Shown one piece after another: positions 1 to 9,072 of a DNA stretch of 64,000 bases (the first letter of the stretch is position 1; every line of letters begins with the position of its first letter). The position numbers were made by a program, and so were the translations under genes. The stretch is from an uncultured Pseudomonadota bacterium (GTDB lineage Bacteria > Myxococcota_A > UBA796 > GCA-2862545), in the NCBI GenBank assembly GCA_913061235.1, contig CAJXTB010000029.1, forward strand, positions 1 through 64,000, read 5' to 3'. Below the pieces are notes generated by a model. It was not told the DNA's origin and did not search any database. It saw only the letters and a program-made list of their open reading frames with translations.

Positions 1-97
1 GGGCGCACAGCGCTATGGCGCCCTAGGCCACTCCGAATCGCGGGCACAAGCCTAGCCCGAGTCGCACGTGACCGGACCCACAGCGGTGTTCTGCGGC

Positions 98-319
98 TCA
101 GGCGGAACCGGCGAGGCTGTCCGGCGGTGCCCGAGCGGTCGAGGTGTCCAGGCGGTTCACGATGCGCAACGTGGCGCGGGGCCAGGGTACGGCGCGCAGG
201 GGCATCCGCGCCCCGCAGTTGGGACACCGCCACCCATCCACGGCGAACACATGCCACAACAGCTCCGCCCAGGTCAGGGTTCGGGCATTCCGACCGGGCG
301 TCGCCTCCCAGGGGACGAA
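98..319 (-). pseudogene. C-terminal remnant of an IS91-type transposase
   Basis: Reading the minus strand from the TAA at 320-322 down to the TGA at 98-100 gives 73 codons with no start signal. They contain LTWAELLWHVFAVDGWRC followed by a CPNC-type knuckle and GARM. This arrangement (TWAxLLxxVFxVD, then CPxCGxRM) is, from general knowledge, the C-terminal tail of IS91-family transposases common in myxobacterial genomes. The catalytic and N-terminal regions are absent and a stop lies directly upstream, so this is a decayed fragment. No terminal repeats are visible. Bases 1-97 and 320-445 show nothing else recognisable. Confidence 0.62.
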
Positions 320-445
320 TTACATCACAGTCCGTAGAACAGTGATAGCATTGGTTTAATCTTGGATAACCGGGTTTCAGGCACGATGGTTAGAGACCCT
401 CACGCGAGGAGCCCACAGCATCACTGCCCGCGCGCCGGAACCTGA

Positions 446-1894
446 CTACCGAACCCAGATCAGGTACGGAGCGTTGCCCACGACACCCGGTCCGGATGGT
501 GAGTGGTTCATGTAGGCGCCGTCTGCGTAGTTTGACTGCCAGTTTCCCCAGTGTAGGCCTGCTCCGCACTCCGAGCTGTTGCCGTCGCTGTTGAGACAGG
601 CTTCGGGGCGGCCGTTTGCGGGCCAGTCGAGCAGACTGCCTGAGTAGGTCGTGCCCAGGTAGGAGCCCGATACCTGGTTAGCCGCCACCGAAGTGCCATA
701 TCCGACCGAACCAAAGCCAGAGCGGACCTGCGAGTCGGTGAAGCCCGTCAGGTAGAGGTATCCGTAGGTGGTCGTGCCGTACCGAACGGTGCCTTCGCCA
801 GCCGCGAAGAGGTCGGCCGTTACGGTGCGGGCAACCTTGCCGGAGGAACCTTGGCTGGGGGAGGTCACCGTATTGATGGCTAGATTGGTGCGCAGGTCAG
901 CAGAGCCATTGGCCTTCGCAACCTCAACGAGGGTCCATCCGCCGGTGTCTGTGGTCATGTCACAGAAGGCGTTAAACGCGGCATTGCCACCGGAACCGTC
1001 TGGGTCGATGGAGTACAGGTGGTCGCCTGTGTCGTCCCCGGCGTCAAGGATGGCCTTGCAGCTGACGGGCGCCGTGCAGCCTTGCTCTGGGTAGGTCTCG
1101 CCACTCTCGATCAAGCCATCATCCGCCAGGACGGTGGCTTCGCACAGCTGGCCCCCGCGCTCAATGACAGCGCCCGCGCCTACGGTGGCTCCCGCTCCGA
1201 CTACGGCGTTTGCGTGGACCGTTCCGTGGACCGTCGCGCCGTCTTCGATCAATACGCCGCGTCCAATGCGTGCGGTGGCCTCAATGCGGGCACCTTGTCG
1301 AAGTGTTGCTTGCTTGCGAACCCGCGCGCCCTGTTCCACGCGGACGTCCGCTTCGATAGTGACATCCGGTCCTACAATGCCGTTGATGACGGTGCCTTGG
1401 CCTGAAGACGCAGCACTGGCGACGGTGGTTGAGCGGGCTACGATGGCGTTGGTCCCGAGGGACGTGTAGTCGCCCAACTCGACCAAGTTTCCAATGACGG
1501 AGTTGGCTCCTAGGGTGACATCGTCTCCGATCTGGGCGGCGTAGCCGACGGAGACGTCTGTCAGAGTTGTCAGGTCCGCACCAGCGGTTGACGAGCGGCC
1601 GATGAAGGTGTCGGCACCCAGAACATGGTCAACGCCGACTGTCGCTTGGCGGGCGACGACGACACCTGTTGCGACGGGTAGGGGATTGCTCACGTGGTTG
1701 AGACGTCCACCAAGAGTGGCGCGTGGGGCGACAATCACGTCTGAGGCGAACGACACGTCAGGTCCGATACTCGCGGTGTTGGCTACGCAGGTTGTTCCGA
1801 CTTCGTAGGCGTCATTACAGCCGTTGTCGTTTGTGTCTTCGGCCCACGCGGAAGGGGCCACGGCCAATAGAATACACAGTGAAGTCAGTCGCAT
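446..1894 (-). CDS. Secreted left-handed beta-helix protein with C-terminal fibrinogen-like domain
   Basis: A 482-residue exported protein. The ATG at 1894 is preferred over an upstream in-frame start because GGGGAG lies 6 bases before it and a signal peptide ending in PSAWA follows at once. Residues about 30-260 are hexapeptide-type repeats (VGAGATVGAGAVI and similar) that predict a left-handed beta-helix. From about residue 275 the pattern SCKAIL...Y.IDPDG...FCDMTTDTGGWTL matches the start of fibrinogen-like/intelectin-type domains, which bind glycans. No acyltransferase catalytic His is evident, so a structural or adhesive surface role is likelier than enzymatic. The protein at 53281-54981 has the same N-terminal architecture. 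Ligand unknown. Confidence 0.82.
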   Translation of the reverse strand: MRLTSLCILLAVAPSAWAEDTNDNGCNDAYEVGTTCVANTASIGPDVSFASDVIVAPRATLGGRLNHVSNPLPVATGVVVARQATVGVDHVLGADTFIGRSSTAGADLTTLTDVSVGYAAQIGDDVTLGANSVIGNLVELGDYTSLGTNAIVARSTTVASAASSGQGTVINGIVGPDVTIEADVRVEQGARVRKQATLRQGARIEATARIGRGVLIEDGATVHGTVHANAVVGAGATVGAGAVIERGGQLCEATVLADDGLIESGETYPEQGCTAPVSCKAILDAGDDTGDHLYSIDPDGSGGNAAFNAFCDMTTDTGGWTLVEVAKANGSADLRTNLAINTVTSPSQGSSGKVARTVTADLFAAGEGTVRYGTTTYGYLYLTGFTDSQVRSGFGSVGYGTSVAANQVSGSYLGTTYSGSLLDWPANGRPEACLNSDGNSSECGAGLHWGNWQSNYADGAYMNHSPSGPGVVGNAPYLIWVR

Positions 1895-2118
1895 AGAGTC
1901 TCCCCGGGGGCCCCAGGGTATCACGAGCCGGATTTGTTGCGGCCACAAACAGATGGCCCGTCTGACGGTGATTTCAACGAGCGTCGTTCCGTTCCTGGTC
2001 AGCTGTCTTCGGCGAGATGGCCCGACCGTAGGGCCGTTCCCTGTGGCCCCGCTCTATGCCGCTTGTTCACGCACTTGAGCTGCGCATCCTCGGCGCCATC
2101 TGTTCGTCCCGTGCTATG

Positions 2119-2146
2119 GCTTACAAGTAAGTAATCGATTGCTTAC
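2119..2146. promoter_or_regulatory. Palindromic operator candidate for the adjacent TetR regulator
   Basis: GTAAGTAATCGATTGCTTAC at 2127-2146 is a near-perfect 20-base palindrome (one mismatched pair), preceded by another CTTAC half-site at 2120-2124. It ends five bases before the TetR ATG. TetR proteins bind such palindromes, usually in their own promoters, so autorepression is the natural reading. No Shine-Dalgarno sequence lies between the palindrome and the ATG. Confidence 0.7.
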
Positions 2147-2151
2147 CAGCT

Positions 2152-2751
2152 ATGACTGCTCGAAAACCTAGTGCTATTCGACGTATTGAGATCGCGGATG
2201 CGGCACTGAACATTGTGGCCACCCACGGAATCGGCGCATTGACCACGCGTTCTCTAGCGGATGCCGTTGGGCTCAGCTCAGGCGCGCTGTTCAAGCACTA
2301 CCTCACACGCGATGCCATTCTGCTGGCCATGGCCGAGCGCGGCGCTGAGCTGTTGGGCTCCACCTTTCCCGAGGGCAGTCTTGTGCCAACCGAGCGGCTG
2401 CGTCGCTTTGCAGCGTCCCGGGTAGCGCTGGTCTCGGCCCAGTCTGGCATTCTCACCCTCGTGATGTGCGAGCAGTTCGCATTGGCACTGCCGCTCAAGG
2501 CGACTGCGGTTCTTCAAGAGGCCATTCGCGACACTCATGCGTTTGTGGTTGACGCCATTGAGGAGGGACAGCGTGAAGGCTCCCTGCGCGACGATGTACC
2601 CGCGCAAGGACTGGCTTTGCTGTTCATGGGTGCCATCCAGATGACGTTGCTCACGCGACGCACGCGTGCCGTCTCTTCTGGGAATGCCGCCTTTGATGCA
2701 CTCGATGTACTCATGTCGCGAACCCACACTTCTCACGAGAATGACCGATAA
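2152..2751 (+). CDS. TetR/AcrR-family transcriptional regulator
   Basis: A 199-residue protein, normal for TetR regulators. Residues about 8-55 form the DNA-binding domain: IEIADAALNIVATHGIGALTTRSLADAVGLSSGALFKHY shows the typical helix-turn-helix with its SxGALFxHF recognition end. The remaining all-helical part would be the ligand and dimer domain, and its effector cannot be read from sequence. The cytochrome c peroxidase gene starts 62 bases downstream on the same strand, so the two may be co-transcribed and the peroxidase may be a target. A palindrome immediately upstream of the start suggests autoregulation. The start has no obvious ribosome-binding site and may be leaderless. Confidence 0.9.
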   Translation: MTARKPSAIRRIEIADAALNIVATHGIGALTTRSLADAVGLSSGALFKHYLTRDAILLAMAERGAELLGSTFPEGSLVPTERLRRFAASRVALVSAQSGILTLVMCEQFALALPLKATAVLQEAIRDTHAFVVDAIEEGQREGSLRDDVPAQGLALLFMGAIQMTLLTRRTRAVSSGNAAFDALDVLMSRTHTSHENDR

Positions 2752-2813
2752 ACCACCCTCATCATCGCTGAATCAGACCGCCTCCACGCCACACACCGAA
2801 ACTAGGAACGCCC

Positions 2814-3953
2814 ATGCAACATCGGACACTCTTCGCAGGCCTCGTCCTTGCTCTCTCCGCCTGCAACGGTGGCGAGGCGGACATTGAGCTGCCCGAGACG
2901 CTGTACAACTACGCCAATGTTGAGCTGCCCGAGCACTTCACACAGAACGCTGGCCAACCCAATCAGGGCGCGCCAATGGACTGGGACAACACGCCCGAGC
3001 ACAACCCCATCACGGATGAAGGCGCGACCTTAGGCCGGGTGTTGTTCTACGATACCAACTTGAGTTTCAACAACACGGTGTCGTGTGCTTCGTGCCATGA
3101 ACAGTCGAAGGGCTTCTCGGATGACGAGGTCCTAAGCGTAGGATTCGAGGGGGGTCGAACGGGACGCCACTCCATGGGCCTCGCCAACGCTCGCTTCTAC
3201 GGTGAGGGCCGTTTCTTCTGGGACCAGCGTGCGGAGACCCTGGAAGACCAGATGCTCATGCCGTTTCAGGACCAAGTAGAGATGGGAATGACCTTAGACC
3301 TGGTCGAAGAGCGTGTCCGTGAAGACGACCGCTACGAGCCGCTATTCGTGGCTGCCTTCGGGGACGATGAGGTCAGCTCGGACCGCGTCTCCCTCGCTCT
3401 CGCGCAGTTTGTACGCAGCATGGTGAGCACGAACAGTCGCTACGACCAAGCCCGCGCCGAGGTCGCCAGCCGCTTTGTGTCTTTTCCGGCCTTTACCGAG
3501 CAGGAAAACCTAGGGCGTACACTGTTTGTACAGCCGCCCCCGCGTGGCGGTCTTGGCTGCTTCTTCTGCCACGGCGGCGATGCCCAGATTGCCTTTGAGG
3601 CGTCTAGCAATGGCCTGGACCGTGAGGTGACAGACGAGGGCTACGGCGAGGTGACCGGCCTTCCACGAGACCAAGCGACCTTCAAGGTGCCGTCGCTCCG
3701 GAACATCGGTGTTCGAGCCCCCTACATGCACGATGGTCGATTCGAGACGCTCGAAGCGGTAGTCGAGCACTACAGCACCGGCGTACAGCCCCACTCATCA
3801 CTACCGCCCTTCTTCCAGGTGTCCGGTGGCGACGTGGTGCAGATGAACCTAACGACCGTGGAGAAGGAGGCTCTGGTTGCCTTCTTGCACACACTGACGG
3901 ACGACGACTTCCTGACCGACCCGAAGTTCAGCGACCCGTTCGTCCAGGAGTAG
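2814..3953 (+). CDS. Di-haem cytochrome c peroxidase (CcpA/MauG family), lipoprotein
   Basis: A 379-residue periplasmic protein predicted to reduce hydrogen peroxide with two covalently bound c-haems. The N-terminus MQHRTLFAGLVLALSAC is a lipoprotein signal with the acylated Cys at residue 17. Haem-binding CxxCH motifs lie at residues 91-95 (CASCH) and 249-253 (CFFCH), about 158 residues apart as in bacterial di-haem peroxidases. The late segment VPSLRNIGVRAPYMHDG carries a Met that can be the distal ligand of the electron-transfer haem. A GGA six bases before the ATG is the likely ribosome-binding site. It follows a TetR gene in the same orientation and ends at a hairpin terminator. Confidence 0.9.
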   Translation: MQHRTLFAGLVLALSACNGGEADIELPETLYNYANVELPEHFTQNAGQPNQGAPMDWDNTPEHNPITDEGATLGRVLFYDTNLSFNNTVSCASCHEQSKGFSDDEVLSVGFEGGRTGRHSMGLANARFYGEGRFFWDQRAETLEDQMLMPFQDQVEMGMTLDLVEERVREDDRYEPLFVAAFGDDEVSSDRVSLALAQFVRSMVSTNSRYDQARAEVASRFVSFPAFTEQENLGRTLFVQPPPRGGLGCFFCHGGDAQIAFEASSNGLDREVTDEGYGEVTGLPRDQATFKVPSLRNIGVRAPYMHDGRFETLEAVVEHYSTGVQPHSSLPPFFQVSGGDVVQMNLTTVEKEALVAFLHTLTDDDFLTDPKFSDPFVQE

Positions 3954-3964
3954 TAGTTCAAAAC

Positions 3965-4023
3965 GGGTCAGAATCGGTCATGATGAGATTCAATGTCGCT
4001 CACAGATTGAACGATTCTGACCC
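3965..4023. terminator. Nested inverted repeat between convergent genes
   Basis: GGGTCAGAATCG at 3965-3976 is perfectly complementary to 4012-4023, and inside it TTCAAT at 3989-3994 pairs with ATTGAA at 4006-4011. The hairpin fills the 81-base gap between the peroxidase (+) and rhodanese (-) stop codons. There is no long T-run, so it may act as a bidirectional or stabilising stem rather than a classical intrinsic terminator. Confidence 0.6.
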
Positions 4024-4034
4024 AGAACTAGCGC

Positions 4035-4760
4035 TTACCCTGCGTGGGGTAGACCGCGCATGCGCCAGCCGTACATGCCGCCTTCCATCGATGCGACGTG
4101 CTTAAAGCCTGCGCCGACGAGAGCTTGTGTGACCCGTCCGCTGCGGCCACCGGATGCGCACATGAACACCATGGGCGCCTCGCGGTCGATGGCTCCGGCT
4201 TCGGCCATGAAGGCCTGCATGGGATGGTTCTCGGCTTGGGGGATGCTGCCGCTAGATGCCAGCTCGTGGGGCTCGCGGACGTCGATGAACGTGAAGCGTC
4301 CTAGGTTCGCCCTGACCCAATCGGCAGAGACCTCTGGAATACCATTGGTGTGAGTGATGGCGTCGTTCAGGTTGCTGGTGTTGGCAACGCGCTCGTCGGA
4401 GTGGATGTCGTGCAGTCCGTTGACTTCGACATTCCAGGCCATCATTCCGCCTTCAATGGACGCAATGGCCTCAAATCCGCGGCCGGCAAGCTCACGTGCG
4501 GCGAGGGCCGAGCGGCGGCCGGAACGGCAGAGCAGGACCAGGGGAGTGCTGGCGTCTAGTTGGGTATCGCCGAGCAACTCGAGCAGCGGCACATTCTTGG
4601 CTTGGTCGACTTTGCCAAGAGGTCCGCTGAGCTCGTGGGGCTCACGAACGTCGATGATGCGAACGTCTGCCAAGTGCTTGGCAGCCCAGGACGCGGTGAC
4701 TTCGGGGGCTCCGTTCTCGTGGTGAATGGCGGCGGTAAGTTCGCTTGCAGAGAGAGTCAT
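4035..4760 (-). CDS. Tandem-rhodanese sulfurtransferase
   Basis: A 241-residue protein with two complete rhodanese domains, roughly residues 10-115 and 135-240. Each has the IIDVREPHEL-type entry and an active-site loop: LLCRSGRRS with the presumed catalytic Cys at residue 78, and FMCASGGRSG with Cys at 201. Both domains therefore look catalytically competent, unlike classical thiosulfate sulfurtransferases in which the first is inactive. Such proteins move sulfane sulfur between thiols. There is no signal peptide, so it is cytoplasmic. The ATG at 4760 is preferred because GGAG precedes it at good spacing. The physiological donor and acceptor are unknown, and the neighbours do not reveal them. 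Confidence 0.88.
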   Translation of the reverse strand: MTLSASELTAAIHHENGAPEVTASWAAKHLADVRIIDVREPHELSGPLGKVDQAKNVPLLELLGDTQLDASTPLVLLCRSGRRSALAARELAGRGFEAIASIEGGMMAWNVEVNGLHDIHSDERVANTSNLNDAITHTNGIPEVSADWVRANLGRFTFIDVREPHELASSGSIPQAENHPMQAFMAEAGAIDREAPMVFMCASGGRSGRVTQALVGAGFKHVASMEGGMYGWRMRGLPHAG

Positions 4761-4893
4761 GGTCAGCTCCGATGACTTGGGGTTCACTGTTTGACTTTGC
4801 AAGGACAATGCCAACGGTTGTTGGTTGCCAAGGGGCCCCACCGACCGAGAGGTGGCGGACGTCTCATGGGTGCCGCCCTACACGCGGGTAGTC

Positions 4894-6015
4894 CTACAAG
4901 TCCGGCGAGCTGGTAATCGCGTCATGCACAATGTCGCGGACGTCGAGCATGAGATTGAAGCCAGTCTGGTTGTCCGACTCCAGCAGGATGACAGCGGCGT
5001 AGCCGGTCTCGCTGTCAATCCACGGAACGGTTCCGTACGCACCGGGGTCGGTTGCCCAGCCCGTGCGGTCGGTATCTACCCACCAGCCCATGCCGTAGCC
5101 TTGAATACCCGGAGCGCCCGTTGTTCCGTTGTAGGCTGGACCTAGGCGGTCGGAGCGCGAGCGGACGGCACCTTCGGCACTCAGCACTTGGGTCTCGCCG
5201 CACTTGCCGTCGTTCAGATGCATCATCAACAGCTTGGCGTAGTCGCTGGCGTTGCTGTACCCGCCGCCTTCCATGTTCGGATTGTCGGTGTCTGGAAGGT
5301 CGTCGACGTCGCCGGTCATGAAGCTCGGGTAGTCGAATGCACCGTTGTTGGACGGGCGAGAGAAGTGGTTGGAATAGCCGGTGTTCTCAAGGCCACAGGG
5401 CTCTGCATAGATGTCTTCGATGAGGTCTTCCCACGACTTGCCACTGGCGACCTCTGCGATTCCGCCAGCGAGCTGCCACTGTCCGCCGCCGTAGCGAAAG
5501 CGTGTGTCGGGGGGAATGCTCTCGGCGCCATCGACGGCCGTGTAGATGGCCTCGGCACAAACAGACAGCGAGCCGGCGTCGACGTACTGGCACAGGTAGG
5601 GCGCGTACAGCGCTCCGTCACTTAGGCCGGGCATTCCCGAGCTGTTGGACAGCAGCTGGGCTGTTGTGACGTCTTCTTTGTGCTGGCCCCAGTCGGACAA
5701 CACGTCTGTGATGGGGGCATCAAGGTCGAGTAGGCCGGCATCGTCCAGGTGAATCAGCACGCCAGCGGTCATCATCTTGCTCGCCGACGCGAGAAGCATG
5801 ACCCGGTCCACGTCGAAGTCGCCATATCCACGCAGGTGCAGCACGCCGTGGTCGCGGTGCACGATTGCGGCAGTCGCTCCGGGCAGGCCTTCGTCGGTCA
5901 AGTACGACTCGATGGCGGCGTCAAAGGCTGAAAAATCTACGCTCGGTGTGTCTACCTCTGTGTCGTCAGAGGTGGAGCAAGCAGCGAGGACGGCGATGAG
6001 TGGGAAAATGCGCAT
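4894..6015 (-). CDS. Serine hydrolase of the beta-lactamase/penicillin-binding fold, lipoprotein
   Basis: A 373-residue predicted lipoprotein (MRIFPLIAVLAAC, lipid Cys at 12) followed by an Asp/Thr-rich linker. The catalytic SxxK motif is SASK at residues 77-80, the second-element Tyr is in FRYGGGQ near residue 190, and the C-terminal GMGWW...GYAAVILLES segment fits the class C beta-lactamase-like family. Members include D-aminopeptidases, esterases and lipoprotein hydrolases as well as true beta-lactamases, so antibiotic resistance should not be assumed. The internal ATG at 6015 is chosen because it gives an intact lipoprotein signal; no good ribosome-binding site is visible before it. The 276 bases upstream contain no gene I can support. 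Confidence 0.82.
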   Translation of the reverse strand: MRIFPLIAVLAACSTSDDTEVDTPSVDFSAFDAAIESYLTDEGLPGATAAIVHRDHGVLHLRGYGDFDVDRVMLLASASKMMTAGVLIHLDDAGLLDLDAPITDVLSDWGQHKEDVTTAQLLSNSSGMPGLSDGALYAPYLCQYVDAGSLSVCAEAIYTAVDGAESIPPDTRFRYGGGQWQLAGGIAEVASGKSWEDLIEDIYAEPCGLENTGYSNHFSRPSNNGAFDYPSFMTGDVDDLPDTDNPNMEGGGYSNASDYAKLLMMHLNDGKCGETQVLSAEGAVRSRSDRLGPAYNGTTGAPGIQGYGMGWWVDTDRTGWATDPGAYGTVPWIDSETGYAAVILLESDNQTGFNLMLDVRDIVHDAITSSPDL

Positions 6016-6291
6016 GGGGCAGGGGTAGCCGTGTGATGTCGCACTGTCTATCGGTTGGATAGGATGCGACAATTGTGTTCACGAACGTCTCTTGGCCCAG
6101 CCTTGGGTGCCATCAAGTGACTTGTGCATTTTGGTTCAGCGCTCGCACTCATCGGTCAGTAAATCGGCGGGGTCTACAACACGCCAACGGCACCGGGAAC
6201 TCGAACGGACAGCGGGGCCCCAGCAATGGAACTTGGGGGCGTGTGGTCGCGTTGTTGATTGTGGGCATGCCAAATCGGGCGTCGCTCGCCC

Positions 6292-6891
6292 CTAGAACAA
6301 GCCGCACTCCGACCCGTCATCTTGGCACTTGCGGAACGCCCAGTCCCAGTTGTTGTGGGACCAGTCCGTTTGTCCGCCGACGGACAGCAGTGTTGTTGGT
6401 TCCATAGCGAACTCGCTGTTCTGACTGGAGTCACGGTCGAGCTCAAGGACAATGTCGCGTACAACGTCGTCAGAACACAGCCCTTCAATGACGAGGGTTT
6501 GCGAATCCTCGCTGCGCCAGCGTTCGCCGAAGACGCAGGTCAGGTCGGTCTCACACCACATTGTGGTGGGCTCTGACACGCAGTTCGCGACAGACCCGGT
6601 CACACAGGTGGGGTCCAGATGGCCTAAGCAATTTGAGGGGTAGGAGTCGCCGACGACCAGGGTGCCGTCTGCCTGGAAGTCATAGTAGGTGACTTCATAC
6701 GCGGCATGAAATGGCTGTTCAACGGCCCACAATCCAACGAATCGAGCGTCGTGTTGTGCCGTTTGCTCTTCGGTATCCGTGTCGACGTCTTGCACCTGTT
6801 CGGTGTCAGAATCTTGCGGTGCTTCGTACGGCGGAAGCGTGCCCTTGCAGGCGGTCACAGACAGGCCAATGAAGAGAATGGGCAGGCACAT
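6292..6891 (-). CDS. Lipoprotein of unknown function with Asp/Thr linker
   Basis: A 199-residue predicted lipoprotein: MCLPILFIGLSVTAC is a type II signal with the lipid Cys at 15, followed by DSDTEQ...VDTDTEEQ, the acidic Asp/Thr/Glu linker seen in several other lipoproteins of this window. The mature part is about 150 residues and contains eight Cys, compatible with several disulfides, and alternating aromatic/acidic segments suggesting a small beta-sheet domain (ADGTLVVGD is lipocalin-like in style). No family is recognised. It lies between the serine hydrolase and the radical SAM gene, all on the minus strand but with gaps of 276 and 102 bases, so an operon is uncertain. Confidence 0.75.
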   Translation of the reverse strand: MCLPILFIGLSVTACKGTLPPYEAPQDSDTEQVQDVDTDTEEQTAQHDARFVGLWAVEQPFHAAYEVTYYDFQADGTLVVGDSYPSNCLGHLDPTCVTGSVANCVSEPTTMWCETDLTCVFGERWRSEDSQTLVIEGLCSDDVVRDIVLELDRDSSQNSEFAMEPTTLLSVGGQTDWSHNNWDWAFRKCQDDGSECGLF

Positions 6892-6993
6892 GGGAGGTCG
6901 TTCCAGCTGGAGGGTGGGTGAAGATAGGGCCCGAGATGGGCCAACGTCAGATTTGTTTTGGGAAATGCCGCAGTGCTTCCGAATGCCGACGGT

Positions 6994-9072
6994 CTACACC
7001 CGCAGCAGCCCGAGCTCACACACGTCATGCCATGCCTCAGCGACGGCCCCGAAATTCACTGGACAGCGCTCGACTGCGGCCTTGTAGGTCAGGCCTTCGC
7101 CGTGCGGACTGGCATCTTCCAGGACACCCATCAGCCAGTCTCCAACCGCGTCGCTGACTTCAATCTCGCCAACACCATCTACTGCGTGTAGCTCCAGTCC
7201 CTGCGGTGTGCGCATGGCGTCGCCACCCACCCAGATCAGCCGGTGTCCTTCGAGCTGTGTCTCGCTGAGTGCGCGCTTGATTCGGTCTCTTCGCTCGGTC
7301 GTCTTTGGCATGTGCCCGCTGAACCACGTGTGTACGGCGCGGTCCAGGTCGTGTCCCTGCATCCATGCGTTCAGGGCGATGGGCAGCACGTCGTCGAACA
7401 AGTCGTGGTCGGCGCCCGTGGGGTCGAGGTGCGGCATGTCGTTGGACGCGAACGGGTTGTTTGGGCGAGGCGGTAGCTGCACTCCGAACGCGTCCTGCTC
7501 GGCAAAGACAGGGGCGTGACGGGTCAGAACGAAGCGGTGCCAGAACGCGCTGTTGACGAGGTCTGCTTCGAAGAGCTGGCGTACGACCTCCATGCTGTCG
7601 ATGGTCTCCTGCTCGGTCTGGGTGGGGAAGCCGTACATCAGGTAGGCGTGAACCATGACGCCGGCATCGCGGAAGGCGGCGGCGGCACGAGTGACTTGGT
7701 CGACAGTCACTCCCTTGCGAATGCGCTCCAGTAGACGTTCGTTGGCGACTTCTAGGCCGCCGGTGACCGCGACCAGTCCAGCTGCCGCGAGCAGGCGGCA
7801 CAGGTCGGGGGTGAACGCTTTCTCGAAGCGAATGTTGCCCCACATGGTGATGCCCAGGTCACGCTTGAGAATCTCGATAGCCACGGCTTTGAGAGCCTTT
7901 GGCGGGGCGGCTTCGTCTACGAAGTGAAAGCCACGGTGGCCGGTCTCCTCAATGAGCCGCTCCATGTGGTCCACGAGCACCTTGGCGGAGGCGGTTTCGT
8001 AGTGCTGGATGTAGTCAAGATTGACGTCACAGAAGCTACACTTTCGCCAGTAGCAGCCGTGAGCGAGGGTCATCTTGTTCCAGCGCCCGTCCGCCCACAG
8101 TCGGTGTGCGGGATTGAGCGTGTCGATGAGCTGAAGGTACTTACCTAGGTCCAAGTCCCCGTATGTGCCAGCCGGAGTGAACGGGGGACGGATCACTTCG
8201 GCGCTGTGCATGCCCTGAGCCGTTCGTGTTCGGTGACGACGGTCGGGCAGTCCCACATGGTGCTGCAGAATGGCGAGAAGCGGACCTTCGCCGTCGTCAT
8301 AGGTCAGGGCATCGATGGCTTCCCACAGGCGAGGCTCGTCTACGTCGCGCAGCTCGGTGTTCACGTAGCCGCCGCCCATGAGCACGGTGGCGCCGCGTTC
8401 TTTGAGGCGCTTTCCAATGCGTAGGGCACCGTACAGATTGCCAGGGAACGGCACGGACAGACCGAAGACGTCGCCGGTGAGTGTGTCTGTGAGCTCATCG
8501 AGAAGTTCGTCGACCAGAGTGGTCTGCTGAAGACGGGCATGAAGGGGGCCGTAGTCGACGGCGCCGAGGGCCAGGTGATGCTGGTACTGGGCCATGCCGA
8601 AGCCGGGGTCGACTGTGGCTGTGACCAGGTTTACAAGGTCACGTAGGTACAGCGTGGCCATGTGCCGAGCGGCATCGTGCGTACCCAGTGTGCCGAACGC
8701 CTGAAGGTCCACATTCTCGAAGGCCGGTCCCATGGGGATAAACGGCGTCTCTAGGATTCGTGGTGCCAGGCCGCTGTCTTTGCCTTGTAGAAAGGCCATG
8801 ACAGGCTCAACCGCACGCAGGTGTTGGCGTTTGAGCGCAAGGGCACGCCAAGCGGGTTCGGGCAGCTCGTCCTTGTCTTCAATCGCGGCGAACACACGGG
8901 TCAGACCGTCGCGGCTGAACAGGCGATGAATCAGCTCAATGCCTAGGTCACGCTGGACGGTTGCAACGCCGTGCCCCTGCAGGAACTGCGAGAGGTACGA
9001 CGTGGATGGGTAGGGGGTGTTGAGCTGCGTGAGCGGCGGCAACACAAGCGTAATGTCGGGGAGGGCGGTCAT
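6994..9072 (-). CDS. B12-binding-type radical SAM protein, substrate unknown
   Basis: About 692 residues. The N-terminal third has the alternating helix/strand look of a cobalamin-binding domain (ITLVLPPLTQLNTPYPSTSYL, then ATVLMGGGYV), though no DxHxxG motif is evident. The radical SAM cluster is GCYWRKCSFCD, with Cys 340, 345 and 348 (CX4CX2C rather than the usual CX3CX2C, a spacing found in several B12-type families). A GGLE element (VTGGLEVANERLLERIRKGV) follows and fits SAM binding. The C-terminal ~200 residues carry a winged-helix-like end. The ATG at 9072 is chosen; a GTG two codons upstream is possible. Neighbours give no clue to the substrate. Confidence 0.82.
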   Translation of the reverse strand: MTALPDITLVLPPLTQLNTPYPSTSYLSQFLQGHGVATVQRDLGIELIHRLFSRDGLTRVFAAIEDKDELPEPAWRALALKRQHLRAVEPVMAFLQGKDSGLAPRILETPFIPMGPAFENVDLQAFGTLGTHDAARHMATLYLRDLVNLVTATVDPGFGMAQYQHHLALGAVDYGPLHARLQQTTLVDELLDELTDTLTGDVFGLSVPFPGNLYGALRIGKRLKERGATVLMGGGYVNTELRDVDEPRLWEAIDALTYDDGEGPLLAILQHHVGLPDRRHRTRTAQGMHSAEVIRPPFTPAGTYGDLDLGKYLQLIDTLNPAHRLWADGRWNKMTLAHGCYWRKCSFCDVNLDYIQHYETASAKVLVDHMERLIEETGHRGFHFVDEAAPPKALKAVAIEILKRDLGITMWGNIRFEKAFTPDLCRLLAAAGLVAVTGGLEVANERLLERIRKGVTVDQVTRAAAAFRDAGVMVHAYLMYGFPTQTEQETIDSMEVVRQLFEADLVNSAFWHRFVLTRHAPVFAEQDAFGVQLPPRPNNPFASNDMPHLDPTGADHDLFDDVLPIALNAWMQGHDLDRAVHTWFSGHMPKTTERRDRIKRALSETQLEGHRLIWVGGDAMRTPQGLELHAVDGVGEIEVSDAVGDWLMGVLEDASPHGEGLTYKAAVERCPVNFGAVAEAWHDVCELGLLRV

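Noticed and set aside
68-359. Plus-strand open frames at the left edge and a string resembling a tRNA-Ser/Leu D-arm (GTGCCCGAGCGGTCGAGG)
   Set aside because: The minus strand encodes a recognisable transposase tail there; the tRNA-like string has no matching acceptor or T-arm.
446-1894. Acyltransferase or nucleotidyltransferase annotation for the hexapeptide-repeat protein
   Set aside because: A signal peptide, no catalytic His and a fibrinogen-like end argue for a structural or adhesive surface protein.
4894-6015. Antibiotic-resistance beta-lactamase
   Set aside because: The SxxK fold is shared by many esterases and peptidases; nothing specific to beta-lactam hydrolysis is seen.
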